A DNA stretch of 64,000 nt from Longispora sp047121295 (GCF_047121295.1 NZ_CP139447.1:1178001-1242000), one strand, 5' to 3'; counted from the stretch's first letter, positions 23,037 through 31,758 are shown. Program-made: numbers and translations. The notes: generated by a model from the sequence alone, not told the origin.

Positions 23037-23351
23037 GTGTTCACTGTCCTCGTCGAGGGGCCGTCAATGACGCCGACCCTGCACGACGGAGACAGGCTCA
23101 TCGCGCGACGCGGTGGCCGGGCCATCCGCCCCGGTGACCTGGTCGCGGCCCGGTTCCGGTCCCGTCCCGACACGATCGTGGTGCGGCGGGCCGACCGGCA
23201 GGTTCCCGACGGTTGGTGGCTGACCAGCGACAACCCGTTCGGCGGGGACGCTTCCGACTCCCTTGGCGTGGCAGAGATCCTCGGTCGGATCCTCTTCCGG
23301 GTCGCTCCACGTCCGGGCCCCCTGCACGGCCCCCCAGTCATTCTGAGCTAG
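23037..23351 (+). CDS. S24/S26-like signal peptidase domain protein
   Basis: 104 residues. VEGPSMTPTLHDGDRLIARR holds the Ser nucleophile in the S-M-x-P motif, and SDNPFGGDASDSLG resembles the SDN...DSR-x-x-G motif near the C-terminus. The catalytic base expected in the V-x-K-R segment appears as VVRRADR, with Arg in place of Lys. There is no membrane anchor, as in SodX-type maturation proteases. The enzyme may therefore be inactive or use another base. It sits 7 nt upstream of the malic enzyme gene in the same operon. Confidence 0.75.
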   Translation: MFTVLVEGPSMTPTLHDGDRLIARRGGRAIRPGDLVAARFRSRPDTIVVRRADRQVPDGWWLTSDNPFGGDASDSLGVAEILGRILFRVAPRPGPLHGPPVILS

Positions 23352-23358
23352 GAGATCT

Positions 23359-24480
23359 GTGGACCCCGTCTTTGAACTGCACCGCGGCGGCAAGATCGCC
23401 GTCACTCCCACCGTGGGGCTGGACAGCAGGGAGGACCTCTCCCTGGCGTACACCCCGGGAGTAGCCAGGGTCTGCGAGGCCATCGCCGCCGATCCGACGC
23501 TGACCCGCGAGTACACCTGGGTGGGCAACACCGTCGCCGTGGTCACCGACGGCACCGCCGTCCTCGGCCTCGGCGACATCGGCCCGCGCGCCGCCATGCC
23601 CGTGATGGAGGGCAAGGCCGCGCTGTTCAAGAAGTTCGGCGGCGTGAACGCGGTGCCGATCTGCCTGGACACCAAGGACCCCGACGCGATCGTCGAGATC
23701 GTCCGGGCCCTCGCGCCGTCGTTCGGCGGCATCAACCTCGAGGACATCTCCGCCCCGCGCTGCTTCGACATCGAACGCCGCCTCGACGACCTCCTCGACA
23801 TCCCGGTCTTCCACGACGACCAGCACGGCACCGCCATCGTGGTCACGGCCGCGCTGCGCAGCGCCGCGACCCTGCTCGGCCGGGCGCTCGCCGACACCCG
23901 GGTCGTGGTGTCCGGGGCCGGGGCCGCCGGGGTGGCCGTCACCAACATGCTGCTGGCCGCCGGCGTCGGCGACGTCATCGTGGTCGACTCGCGCGGCGTC
24001 ATCGACGCGGCCCGGGGCGGGGTCAAGGCCGAGTTGGCCTCCCGGACCAACGTCTCCGGCATCCGGGGCGGGATCGGCGACGCCCTGCACGGCGCCGACG
24101 TGCTCGTCGGGGTGTCCGGCGGGCAGATCCCGGCCGAGGCGCTGGAGCGGATGGCCCCGGGCGGGGCGATCTTCGCGCTGGCCAACCCCAATCCGGAGGT
24201 ACACCCGGAGCTGGCCGCCCGGTACGCGAAGGTCGTCGCCACCGGGCGCAGCGACTTCCCGAACCAGATCAACAACGTGCTGGCGTTCCCCGGGGTGTTC
24301 CGGGGCGCGCTGGACTCCGGGGCGACCCGGGTGACCGAGGCGATGAAGCTGGCGGCGGCCGAGGCCATCGCCGGGCTGGTCGCGGACGACCTGCGGCCGG
24401 ACCAGATCATTCCGAGCGCGCTGGACCCGAGGGTGGGGCCGGCGGTCGCGGCGGCTGTGGCAGCTGCGTCGAAGGTGTGA
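23359..24480 (+). CDS. NAD-dependent malic enzyme
   Basis: 373 residues, the short bacterial form. It decarboxylates malate to pyruvate with NAD(P) and a divalent metal. Landmarks are the N-terminal LAYTPGVARVCEAIAAD, the catalytic Lys in MPVMEGKAALFKKFGG, metal ligands in INLEDISAPRCFDIE and FHDDQHGTAIV, and the Rossmann motif VVVSGAGAAGVAVTNML. The GTG at 23359 is preceded by AGGAG at 5 nt and lies 7 nt after the S26-like gene. It links the TCA cycle to pyruvate. Confidence 0.92.
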   Translation: MDPVFELHRGGKIAVTPTVGLDSREDLSLAYTPGVARVCEAIAADPTLTREYTWVGNTVAVVTDGTAVLGLGDIGPRAAMPVMEGKAALFKKFGGVNAVPICLDTKDPDAIVEIVRALAPSFGGINLEDISAPRCFDIERRLDDLLDIPVFHDDQHGTAIVVTAALRSAATLLGRALADTRVVVSGAGAAGVAVTNMLLAAGVGDVIVVDSRGVIDAARGGVKAELASRTNVSGIRGGIGDALHGADVLVGVSGGQIPAEALERMAPGGAIFALANPNPEVHPELAARYAKVVATGRSDFPNQINNVLAFPGVFRGALDSGATRVTEAMKLAAAEAIAGLVADDLRPDQIIPSALDPRVGPAVAAAVAAASKV

Positions 24481-24619
24481 GAGGTCGGGCCCGCCGGGGC
24501 GCGAAGCGCTCCGGCGGGTGACCGTGCGCTTGTCGTTGACCACGGCTGACCCCGCTGGGCGGTGCCGCCGCGCGCCGGGTGAGGAACGCGGCGTAACCGA
24601 AAATGGGTTTGATCCGGCT

Positions 24620-24736
24620 CTTGATCTGACGCCGGTGGCCCGCTGAGGGCGGGGAGGCGAAGGCGGAGGTGGTTCCGCATACCGGTGTTGTATGCGGGGC
24701 CGCCGACAACGCGCGCATCGTCGCCCTCAGCGGGCC
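24620..24736 (-). repeat. Gene-end hairpin repeat, family 2 copy A
   Basis: A 96-bp palindromic element (24639-24734) bounded by CCCGCTGAGGGCG and its complement, plus 19 bp of flank (to 24620) shared with copy B at 35508-35622. The terminal inverted repeat is 15 bp perfect in this copy (24637-24651 / 24722-24736). An internal stem pairs around AACACC. It lies 14 bp beyond the flavin reductase stop. The two copies are about 85 percent identical over the 96 bp. Confidence 0.85.
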
Positions 24737-24750
24737 CTCACACTCGGTCC

Positions 24751-25218
24751 TCACATGTAGAAGCCCCGGTGGTAGATGAGGGGCTTGGCCGCCGTGGCGT
24801 CGAGGGCCTGGACGCGGCCGAGGACGAAGTCGTGGTCGCCGGTCGGGGTGACCGCCTCGATGACGCAGTCCAGCCACGCGGACACGCCGTCGAGGATCGG
24901 GGCGCCCGAGTGCGGGGCGGGCCGCCAGCCCAGGCCCGCGAACCGGTCGGCGCCCGGGGTCGCGAACAGCCGGGCCACGTCCTCCTGGTCGGCGGCGAGG
25001 ATGTTGGCGCAGAACGCGCCGTGCTGGCGGATCGTCGGCCACGAGCCCGAGGTGTGCGCCGGGAAGAAGCCGATCAGCGGCGGGTCCAGCGACACCGACG
25101 TGAACGAGTTGATGCTCAACCCCGCCGGGCCCTGCGGACCGAGCGTCGTGATCACGACGACGCCGGTGGGGAAGTGACCGAGGACGCGACGGTACTCGGC
25201 GGCGGGAATCACGGGCAT
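24751..25218 (-). CDS. Flavin reductase family protein
   Basis: 155 residues with the split-barrel FMN-binding fold: FPTGVVVITTLGPQGPAGLS, INSFTSVSLDPPLIGFFPAH and FCANILAADQEDVARLFA. Such proteins reduce flavin with NAD(P)H for partner monooxygenases. The ATG at 25218 is chosen because CACAAT lies 6 nt upstream, the spacing of the leaderless starts in this window; a GTG at 25242 is the alternative. No monooxygenase gene is next to it. A family 2 hairpin repeat follows the stop. Confidence 0.85.
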   Translation of the reverse strand: MPVIPAAEYRRVLGHFPTGVVVITTLGPQGPAGLSINSFTSVSLDPPLIGFFPAHTSGSWPTIRQHGAFCANILAADQEDVARLFATPGADRFAGLGWRPAPHSGAPILDGVSAWLDCVIEAVTPTGDHDFVLGRVQALDATAAKPLIYHRGFYM

Positions 25219-25304
25219 CGGGTCATTGTGCCGGCTTCCCACCCCCGGGGTGTCACCCGTGGGTGGGCGTGACGTCGCTCACGGTCCGGGCGGGGCGGCG
25301 CTGA

Positions 25305-25310
25305 TAGGTT
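25305..25310 (+). promoter_or_regulatory. -10 box, leaderless start of oxidoreductase gene
   Basis: TAGGTT, then 6 nt, then the ATG at 25317, with no Shine-Dalgarno sequence. Confidence 0.55.
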
Positions 25311-25316
25311 CGCGGG

Positions 25317-26267
25317 ATGTTCGCCGCGTATGCCGCAAGGATCAGCCCCGAGGACCCGCTGTCGGCCCTGGAGGTCGGCGAGCTCGCCGAGCCCGAGACG
25401 CCCGCCGACTGGGTGACCGTCGAGGTGCGGGCCAGCGCGCTCAACCACCACGACCTGTGGTCCCTGCGCGGGGTCGGCCTCGGCGAGGAGGCCCTGCCGA
25501 TGGTGCTCGGCTGCGACGCGGCCGGGCTGTACGAGGGCCGCCGGGTGCTCGTGCACGCCGTGATCGGCGACGGCGAGGACGAGACCCTGGACCCGCGCCG
25601 GACCCTGCTCAGCGAGAAGTGGCCCGGCACGCTGGCCGACACCGTGCGGGTCCCGGCCCGCAACGTGATCGACCTGCCCGACTCGATCAGCTTCACGGAC
25701 GCGGCGTGCCTGCCGACGGCGTGGCTGACGGCGTACCGGATGCTGACCACGCGCGGCCGGCTTCCCAAGGGCGGCAGCGTGCTCGTCCAGGGCGCCGGTG
25801 GCGGGGTCGCCACGGCCGCCGTGGTGCTGGCTCGCGCGTTGGGGGCCCGGGTGTACGCCACGAGCCGCTCGGCGGAGAAACGCGCCCAGATCGAGGCGCT
25901 GGGGGCCGTGGCGCTCGAGTCCGGCGCTCGGCTGCCCGAGCGGGTCGACGTCGTGATCGAGACCGTCGGCAAGGCCACCCTCGACCACTCGATCAAGTGC
26001 ACGGCGCCGGGCGGCCGGATCGTGGTGTCCGGCTCGACCAGCGGGCACCTGGCCACCGTGGACCTGCGGCGGGTCTTCTTCCTCCAGCAGGAGATCCTGG
26101 GCTCGACGATGGGTACCCGCGACGAGCTCGCCGCGCTGCTCGACCTCGTCGCCACGGCCGGGATCAGCCCGGTGATCGACTCGGTGCGGCCGTTCGCGGA
26201 GGTGCGCGGGGCGTTCGAGGCGCTGGCGGCCGGCGACGTGTTCGGGAAGCTCGTGCTGGAGCACTGA
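25317..26267 (+). CDS. MDR-family quinone oxidoreductase
   Basis: 316 residues, zinc-free medium-chain dehydrogenase type. It has the GroES-like N-terminal domain with SALNHHDLWSLRGV and VLGCDAAG, and an NADPH-binding Rossmann domain with VLVQGAGGGVATAAVVLARA. The Cys cluster of zinc alcohol dehydrogenases is missing, which favours a quinone or enone reductase. The substrate cannot be told. Convergent with ackA; a hairpin repeat separates their 3' ends. Confidence 0.87.
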   Translation: MFAAYAARISPEDPLSALEVGELAEPETPADWVTVEVRASALNHHDLWSLRGVGLGEEALPMVLGCDAAGLYEGRRVLVHAVIGDGEDETLDPRRTLLSEKWPGTLADTVRVPARNVIDLPDSISFTDAACLPTAWLTAYRMLTTRGRLPKGGSVLVQGAGGGVATAAVVLARALGARVYATSRSAEKRAQIEALGAVALESGARLPERVDVVIETVGKATLDHSIKCTAPGGRIVVSGSTSGHLATVDLRRVFFLQQEILGSTMGTRDELAALLDLVATAGISPVIDSVRPFAEVRGAFEALAAGDVFGKLVLEH

Positions 26268-26282
26268 GCCCCACCCAACGGC

Positions 26283-26348
26283 TTGATCAACTACACGGTA
26301 TTGCTGTGTTCCGGCCCCGGAAACCAGCAACTACGTGTAGTTGATCAA
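26283..26348. repeat. Gene-end hairpin repeat, family 1 copy 2
   Basis: TTGATCAACTACACG (26283-26297) pairs perfectly with 26334-26348, followed by a 3x3 internal mismatch and a further 4 bp (TTGC/GCAA). Sequence and stop-codon placement match copy 1 at 413-474: the ackA TGA (26345-26347) lies within TTGATCAA. Confidence 0.8.
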
Positions 26349-27460
26349 AGGTGCAGGACCGATCTGGTCTGGGTCGCGATCTCCAGCTCCTCGTCCGTCG
26401 GCACCACGCACACCGCGACCCGGGCCCCCGGCGGGGAGATGATCGCGGCACCGGCCTCGTTGAGCCGCGCGTCGACCTCGATGCCGAGCGGTTCGAGGCC
26501 GGCGAGCGCGGCCGCCCGGACGACCGGCGAGTTCTCGCCCACCCCGGCCGTGAACGCGATCGCGTCCAGCCGGCCGAGGACCGCGTGGTAGGCGCCGACG
26601 TACTTGCGGATCCGGTGGCAGTACACGTCGAAGGCCAGTCGCGCCTCCGGGGCGGGGCTGGCCAGCAGGTCGCGCATGTCTGAGATCCCGGCCAGCCCGA
26701 ACAGGCCAGAGCGGCGGTTCAGCAACTCCTCCACCTCGTCGGGCGCGAGGCCGGCGCGGTGCAGGTGGCCGGGGATCGCCGGGTCGAGGTCGCCCGGCCG
26801 GGTGCCCATCACCAGGCCCTCCAGCGGGGACAGCCCCATCGAGGTGTCGACGCTGATCCCGCCCCGGACCGCCGTGGCGCTGGCCCCGTTGCCCAGGTGC
26901 AGCACGATCGTGTTCAGTTCCGACGCCGGCCAGCCGAGCAGGGCGGCGGTCCGGCGGGAGACGTGCTGGTGCGAGGTGCCGTGGAAGCCGTACCGCCGGA
27001 TGCCGTGCGCCGCCGCGATCCCCGCGTCGATCGCGTAGGTGGCCGCCGCCTCCGGGATCGTCCGGTGGAAGGCCGTGTCGAACACCGCGACCTGGGGCAG
27101 GTCGGGGCGCAGGGCGCGGGCGACCTCGATGCCGGCCAGGTTCGCCGGGTTGTGCAGCGGGGCGAGCGGGATCAGGTCGCGGATGGCGGCCTCGACGGCG
27201 GCGTCGATCAGGGTGGGCGCGGAGAAGGCGGTGCCGCCGTGCACCACCCGGTGGCCGATGGCGGTCAGCGCCGGGTCCGTCAGCAGCGGCGCGAGGCCCC
27301 GCAGGGCCGCGCCGTGGTCGGTGACGCGTTCGAGGAGGCCGGCGTCGAGGCGGTCCTCGCCGTCGAAGACGCAGTACTTGACGCTGGAGGAGCCGACGTT
27401 GAGGACGAGCACCCGCGAGCCGGCCGCGCCGCCCGCCGCCGGGCCGTGTGGCGGGGTCAC
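26345..27460 (-). CDS. ackA: Acetate kinase
   Basis: 371 residues, slightly short for AckA (about 390-400). It interconverts acetyl phosphate and acetate with ATP. Signatures are RVLVLNVGSSSVKYCVF, IGHRVVHGGTAFSAPTL, the FDTAFHRTIP segment, YGFHGTSHQHVS, LHLGNGASATAV and AFTAGVGENSPVVR. The GTG start overlaps the pta stop by 4 nt (GTGA), so the two enzymes of the acetyl-CoA/acetate pathway are coupled. The last gene of the olsB-olsA-pta-ackA operon. Confidence 0.93.
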   Translation of the reverse strand: MTPPHGPAAGGAAGSRVLVLNVGSSSVKYCVFDGEDRLDAGLLERVTDHGAALRGLAPLLTDPALTAIGHRVVHGGTAFSAPTLIDAAVEAAIRDLIPLAPLHNPANLAGIEVARALRPDLPQVAVFDTAFHRTIPEAAATYAIDAGIAAAHGIRRYGFHGTSHQHVSRRTAALLGWPASELNTIVLHLGNGASATAVRGGISVDTSMGLSPLEGLVMGTRPGDLDPAIPGHLHRAGLAPDEVEELLNRRSGLFGLAGISDMRDLLASPAPEARLAFDVYCHRIRKYVGAYHAVLGRLDAIAFTAGVGENSPVVRAAALAGLEPLGIEVDARLNEAGAAIISPPGARVAVCVVPTDEELEIATQTRSVLHL

Positions 27461-29523
27461 GACTGCGCCTGGATCGCCGTGATCGCCACGGTGTTGACGA
27501 TGTCCTGCACGGTCGCCCCCCTCGACAGGTCGTTCACCGGCGCCCGCAGCCCCTGGATCACCGGCCCCACCGCGACCGCCCCGGCCGACCGCTGGACGGC
27601 CTTGTACGTGTTGTTGCCCGTGTTGAGGTCCGGGAAGATCAGCACGGTGGCGTGCCCGGCGACCGCGCTCCCCGGCAGTTTCGCCGCCGCCACCCCGGGA
27701 TCGATCGCGGCGTCGTACTGGATCGGCCCCTCCACCGCGAGATCCGGCCGGCGCGACCGGACCAGCGCCGTGGCCCGGGCGACCTTCTCGACGTCCGCGC
27801 CCGCCCCGGACGAGCCGGTCGAATAGGACAGCATGGCGACGCGCGGCGCGACCCCGAACCGGGCGGCCGTGTCCGCCGAGGACTCCGCGATGTCGGCGAG
27901 CTGTTCGGCCGTCGGGTCGGGGTTGACGGCGCAGTCGCCGTAGACCAGCACCCGGTCGGCCAGGCACATGAAGAAGACGCTGGAGGCGACGGACACCCCC
28001 GGTACCGTCCGGATGATCTCGAAGGCCGGCCTGATCGTGTCGGCCGTGGTGTGCGCGGCCCCGGAGACCATGGCGTCCACCCGGCCGCTGTGCACGAGGA
28101 GGGTGCCGAAGTAGTTGACGTCGGTGACCCGGTCGTACGCCGCGTCGAGGGTGGAGCCCTTGTGTTTGCGCAGCTCGTTGTAGGTGCGGGCGAACTCGTC
28201 GCGCAGCGGGGACGCGACCGGGTCCATCAGGGCCGCGCCGGACAGGTCCAGGCCGAGGTCGCGGGCCTTGCGCTCGATCTCCGGCACCGGACCGAGGAGC
28301 ACCAGGTCGGCGACGCCCCGGCGGAGCACGGCGTCGGCGGCCCGCAGGATCCGTTCCTCGGTGCCCTCGGGGAGCACGACGCGGCGCCGGGCGGCGCGGG
28401 CGCGCTCGATCAGCCGGTACTCGAACATCAGCGGGGTGACCCGGGTCGTGTGTGGGGCGGCGATCCGTTCGGCCAGCTCGGTGGTGTCCACCCCGGTCGC
28501 GAACGCGCCCAGCGCCGCCTGCACCTTGCGCGGGTTGTCGGCGGTCGGCCGGCCCTCCAGCCCGGCGCACGCGGCGACCGTGTCGAAGCTGTCGGCCTTC
28601 ACCCCGACGATGGCCAGGTCGCCGAGCCGGGACAGCAGCTCCGTGATCCGCCGGTCGGGCTTCTCGCCGAGCGTGAGCACGAGCCCGGCCGGCGTGGTCA
28701 GCCCGGCGGCGTGCGCGGCGTGCGCGGCCACGATCAGGTCGGCCCGGTCGGCGGGCGTGATCAGCAGCGCCCCGTCCGACAGGTGCGACAACGCGGTCGG
28801 CACGTGCGCGGCCCCCAGAACAAAATCCAGGACATTTCTCTTGTACGCCGCGTCACTCCCCGCCAACCGTCGGCCCCCGAGCGCCCGGACGACCTCGTCC
28901 ACGGTGGGGGCGGCGACCGTCGGCTCGTCCGGGATGGCGTACACGGGCACGGGCAGGGTCACCGTCGACGGCTCCACGGCCCGGTTCACGACGACCGCGA
29001 GCACCTGGGCCCCCAGCTGCTCCATCGTGTGGAACGCCGCCCGGGTCGCCGCCGCCGTGGCCTCCGCCGACCGGCCCCGGCCGTCCACGACGGGCAGCAG
29101 CAGCGCGTCGAACTCGGCGGCCAGCCGGACGTTGAACGCCACCTCGGCGGGCAGCTCGGCGTGGTCGGCCTGGTAGCCGAAGTCGCTGCCGATCACCACG
29201 ACGGCGTCCACGGTCCGGGCCAGCTCGTTGTACCGGCCGACGATCCGGCCGACCAGCTCCTCCGTCCGGCCGGCGCCGACCAGGGCGCTGGCCTCGGCGT
29301 AGGTCGCGCCGTGCCCGACGGTCAGGCCGTAGTGCCCGGCGAGCAGGTCCAGGATGCCGTCCCCGGTCGCCGAGGAGCCGTCGCCGGGGCCGGGCACGAG
29401 CGGGCGGAACGCCGCCACCCGGCCCAGCCGGGCGGCCAGGAGCTCGGTCACCCCGAGGGCGATCGTCGACTTGCCGCCGCCGGAGCTCATGCCGGCCACG
29501 TACACGCAGGTGGTCACGGGCAC
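27457..29523 (-). CDS. pta: Phosphate acetyltransferase, long form
   Basis: 688 residues in three parts: an N-terminal P-loop domain of BioD type (YVAGMSSGGGKSTIALGV), a DRTGG domain in the middle, and the catalytic C-terminal half with RVVLPEGTEERILRAA, SGAAHTTADTIRPAFEI and FPDLNTGNNTYKAVQRS. It exchanges CoA of acetyl-CoA for phosphate. Its GTG start shares one base with the TAG stop of olsA (TAGTG) and its end overlaps ackA. GGTGGGGG lies about 12 nt upstream. Confidence 0.93.
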   Translation of the reverse strand: MPVTTCVYVAGMSSGGGKSTIALGVTELLAARLGRVAAFRPLVPGPGDGSSATGDGILDLLAGHYGLTVGHGATYAEASALVGAGRTEELVGRIVGRYNELARTVDAVVVIGSDFGYQADHAELPAEVAFNVRLAAEFDALLLPVVDGRGRSAEATAAATRAAFHTMEQLGAQVLAVVVNRAVEPSTVTLPVPVYAIPDEPTVAAPTVDEVVRALGGRRLAGSDAAYKRNVLDFVLGAAHVPTALSHLSDGALLITPADRADLIVAAHAAHAAGLTTPAGLVLTLGEKPDRRITELLSRLGDLAIVGVKADSFDTVAACAGLEGRPTADNPRKVQAALGAFATGVDTTELAERIAAPHTTRVTPLMFEYRLIERARAARRRVVLPEGTEERILRAADAVLRRGVADLVLLGPVPEIERKARDLGLDLSGAALMDPVASPLRDEFARTYNELRKHKGSTLDAAYDRVTDVNYFGTLLVHSGRVDAMVSGAAHTTADTIRPAFEIIRTVPGVSVASSVFFMCLADRVLVYGDCAVNPDPTAEQLADIAESSADTAARFGVAPRVAMLSYSTGSSGAGADVEKVARATALVRSRRPDLAVEGPIQYDAAIDPGVAAAKLPGSAVAGHATVLIFPDLNTGNNTYKAVQRSAGAVAVGPVIQGLRAPVNDLSRGATVQDIVNTVAITAIQAQS

Positions 29524-30311
29524 TACGCTAGCGCCCCCACCGGTTCTTGATCATGTTCTTGGCCCAGCTCCGCGCGGACCGCCCGCTCGGCGGCCAGGGC
29601 CAGCCGGCGACGGGACCGGTCCGGCTCGATGGCCGGCAGGGCCGTCACCTCGATGGTCAGCTCCCGCAGCGCGATCACCCGGCTCAGCGACGCCCACAGG
29701 GTGTCCTCGCCGATGAACGACGCGGACCGGGTGCTGTACCGCAGGCTCACCGGCCGGATCCGGGCCCCCGAGTCGATCGCGGCCTGGAACGCGGCCCGCC
29801 GGAACGGCCCGACCCCGGCCCCGCACCACGTGGTGCCCTCCGGGAAGACCAGCACGCTCCGGCCGGCCCGCAGCACCCAGGTCAGGGTCGCCACGGTGTC
29901 CGGCAGCGCGCGCGGCCGGGTCCGGTCCACGAACACCGTGCCGAACGACCGCGCGACCCGGCCGAGCACCGGCCAGCCGGCCACCTCGTGCTTGGACAAC
30001 GGGGCCGCCCCGGTGTGGCTGAGCAGCACGAGCACGTCCAGCCACGAGATGTGGTTGGGGACGATCAGCTCGCCGGCCCCCAGGGTGCCCCGGGAGACCA
30101 CCCGGACGCCGAGGATCCGGGGGACCCGGCGCAGCGCGGGCGGGTGGAAGGCGGCCGCCAGGACCAGGGCGAAGACCCCGAGCCAACGGCCCAGCTGTCG
30201 TACCCGTCCGGCCCGGGGCTGGGTGTCCTCGGCGGGCAGGCACGCGACCGCGCACGGCGAGAGCGGCAGCCAGCCCCGGGGCGGGGGGTGATCGTGATCA
30301 ACGAGACTCAT
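29523..30311 (-). CDS. olsA: 1-acyl-glycerol-3-phosphate / lyso-ornithine-lipid acyltransferase
   Basis: 262 residues. The acyltransferase motifs are NHISWLD (H-x4-D), a block II region VFVDRTRPRAL, and VFPEGTTWCG (EGT), with one hydrophobic segment near residue 40 (WLGVFALVLAAAF). It is directly downstream of an OlsB-type N-acyltransferase with an ATGA overlap, so the likely role is adding the second acyl chain to lyso-ornithine lipid (OlsA). A general PlsC role in phosphatidic acid synthesis remains possible. Confidence 0.82.
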   Translation of the reverse strand: MSLVDHDHPPPRGWLPLSPCAVACLPAEDTQPRAGRVRQLGRWLGVFALVLAAAFHPPALRRVPRILGVRVVSRGTLGAGELIVPNHISWLDVLVLLSHTGAAPLSKHEVAGWPVLGRVARSFGTVFVDRTRPRALPDTVATLTWVLRAGRSVLVFPEGTTWCGAGVGPFRRAAFQAAIDSGARIRPVSLRYSTRSASFIGEDTLWASLSRVIALRELTIEVTALPAIEPDRSRRRLALAAERAVRAELGQEHDQEPVGALA

Positions 30312-31045
30312 GTCTCGCCCAGGAAGTGGCGCATGTACCGCTGGTCGACCCGGTCGAGCGGCAGCAGTGTGAACAGGTCGGCGCAGCCGAAGTCCGGGTC
30401 GTCGGCCGGCGCGCCGCCCACCCAGGCGCCGAGCCGCAGGTAGCCGCGGAGCAGCGGCGGGATCGCGACCCGGCCGGTGACCGGGGCCGACACGTCGAAC
30501 GGCCGGTGCGGGCTGACCCGCAGCGCCGGCGGCGCGAGGTGCTTGTCCTTGACCTTCGCCCACACGCCCGGCGCGTCGGCGGCCGGCACCGAGGCGCAGC
30601 CGGCGAGCCACCGGTGCCCGGTCAGGTGCATGTACCGCGCGAGGCCCGCCCACAGCAGGTTCACCACGGCGCCGCCCCGGTGGTCGGGGTGCACGCAGGA
30701 CCGGCCGGCCTCGACGAGGCTGGGGCGCAGGTCGCGCAGGTTGCCGAGCGCGAACTCGGTGTCCGAGTAGAGCCGGTCCATCCGGCCGGGGGGCAGCAGG
30801 CGGTACGTGCCGACGGGCATGCCCGTGCCGTCCTGGTACACGATGAGGTGGTCGCAGTGCGCGTCGAACTCGTCCTCGTCGTGTGAGTCGTCGCCCGCCA
30901 GCTTCGCGCCGAGCTCGCCGGCGAAGACCTCGTGCCGCAGCCGCTGTGCGGCCCGCACCTCGACGGAGTCGTCCGTCATCACCACGGAATAGCGTGCGGC
31001 CTCGTCGATCGCGGGGGCCGCCGGTACGAGCACTCGGGATGCCAT
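30308..31045 (-). CDS. olsB: Ornithine-lipid N-acyltransferase OlsB-like (GNAT fold)
   Basis: 245 residues with an N-terminal acetyltransferase-like domain (QRLRHEVFAGELGAKL, then HCDHLIVYQDGTGMPVGTYR and AGRSCVHPDHRGGAVVNLLW) typical of the hemolysin-like N-acyltransferases that transfer a 3-hydroxyacyl chain from ACP to ornithine. The C-terminal part (VGGAPADDPDFGCADLFTLL) matches the conserved end of the family. First gene of a four-gene overlapping operon. Assignment rests on family and on the olsA-like partner. Confidence 0.82.
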   Translation of the reverse strand: MASRVLVPAAPAIDEAARYSVVMTDDSVEVRAAQRLRHEVFAGELGAKLAGDDSHDEDEFDAHCDHLIVYQDGTGMPVGTYRLLPPGRMDRLYSDTEFALGNLRDLRPSLVEAGRSCVHPDHRGGAVVNLLWAGLARYMHLTGHRWLAGCASVPAADAPGVWAKVKDKHLAPPALRVSPHRPFDVSAPVTGRVAIPPLLRGYLRLGAWVGGAPADDPDFGCADLFTLLPLDRVDQRYMRHFLGET

Positions 31046-31101
31046 GGGTCTGAGGGTGGGGGCCGCAGGCCTACGGCCCTCAACAACGGAATTTCGCGCA
31101 G

Positions 31102-31758
31102 GTGAATTATCCTCGACCTGTGCTTATTGATGGACGTTTCTGTGGTCCGCCCGGCTCGGGCAACGGGGGATACACCGCCGGCCTGCTCGCCGCCCAGCTC
31201 GGGGCCGGCCCGGCCGAGGTGACGCTGCGCAGGCCCCCGCCGCTGGACACGGAGCTGACGGTGGCGCGGACCGACGCGGGTGTCGAGCTGGCGGACTGCG
31301 CGGAGCTGGTCGCCGTCGCGGCCCCGGCCACGGTCGACGTCGAGCCGGTGCCGTGGACCGCCGAGCGCGGCGTCTACCCCGGACACACCCACCACCCCTT
31401 CCCGTCCTGCTACGTGTGCGGCCCGGACAACAAGGAGGGCCTGCGCATCTATCCCGGACGGATCGGGGCGGGCCGGACGGCCGCAGACTGGGTCGTACCC
31501 GATGATGTGAGTTCTGCCACAGTGTGGGCGGCGCTGGACTGTCCCGGCGGCTGGACCATCCAGTTGGAGGAGCGGCCGTCGGTGCTGGGCCGGTTCGCGG
31601 TCCGGATCGACGCCATGCCCGCGCCCGGTAGCGAATGCGTCATCGTCGGTGAGCTGCGCGGCACGGAAGGGCGCAAATCGCACCCGGTGACGAGCCTGTA
31701 CGGCCCCGGGGGCGAGTTGCTGGCTGTGGCCCGCGCCACCTGGATCGCGCTGGCCTGA
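31102..31758 (+). CDS. Hotdog-fold thioesterase-like protein
   Basis: 218 residues. GNGGYTAGLLAAQLGAGPAE and the following LRRPPPLDTELTVARTD resemble the first hotdog domain of acyl-CoA thioesterase-like proteins, and VWAALDCPGGWTIQ with GRFAVRIDAM the second. A cysteine-containing insert, HPFPSCYVCGPDNKEGLRIYP, lies between. GTG 31102 is used; GTG 31120 (VLIDGRFCGPPG) is a good alternative because AGGTGA stands 12 nt upstream of it. Divergent from olsB, so a role in acyl-chain handling is conceivable but not shown. Confidence 0.7.
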   Translation: MNYPRPVLIDGRFCGPPGSGNGGYTAGLLAAQLGAGPAEVTLRRPPPLDTELTVARTDAGVELADCAELVAVAAPATVDVEPVPWTAERGVYPGHTHHPFPSCYVCGPDNKEGLRIYPGRIGAGRTAADWVVPDDVSSATVWAALDCPGGWTIQLEERPSVLGRFAVRIDAMPAPGSECVIVGELRGTEGRKSHPVTSLYGPGGELLAVARATWIALA

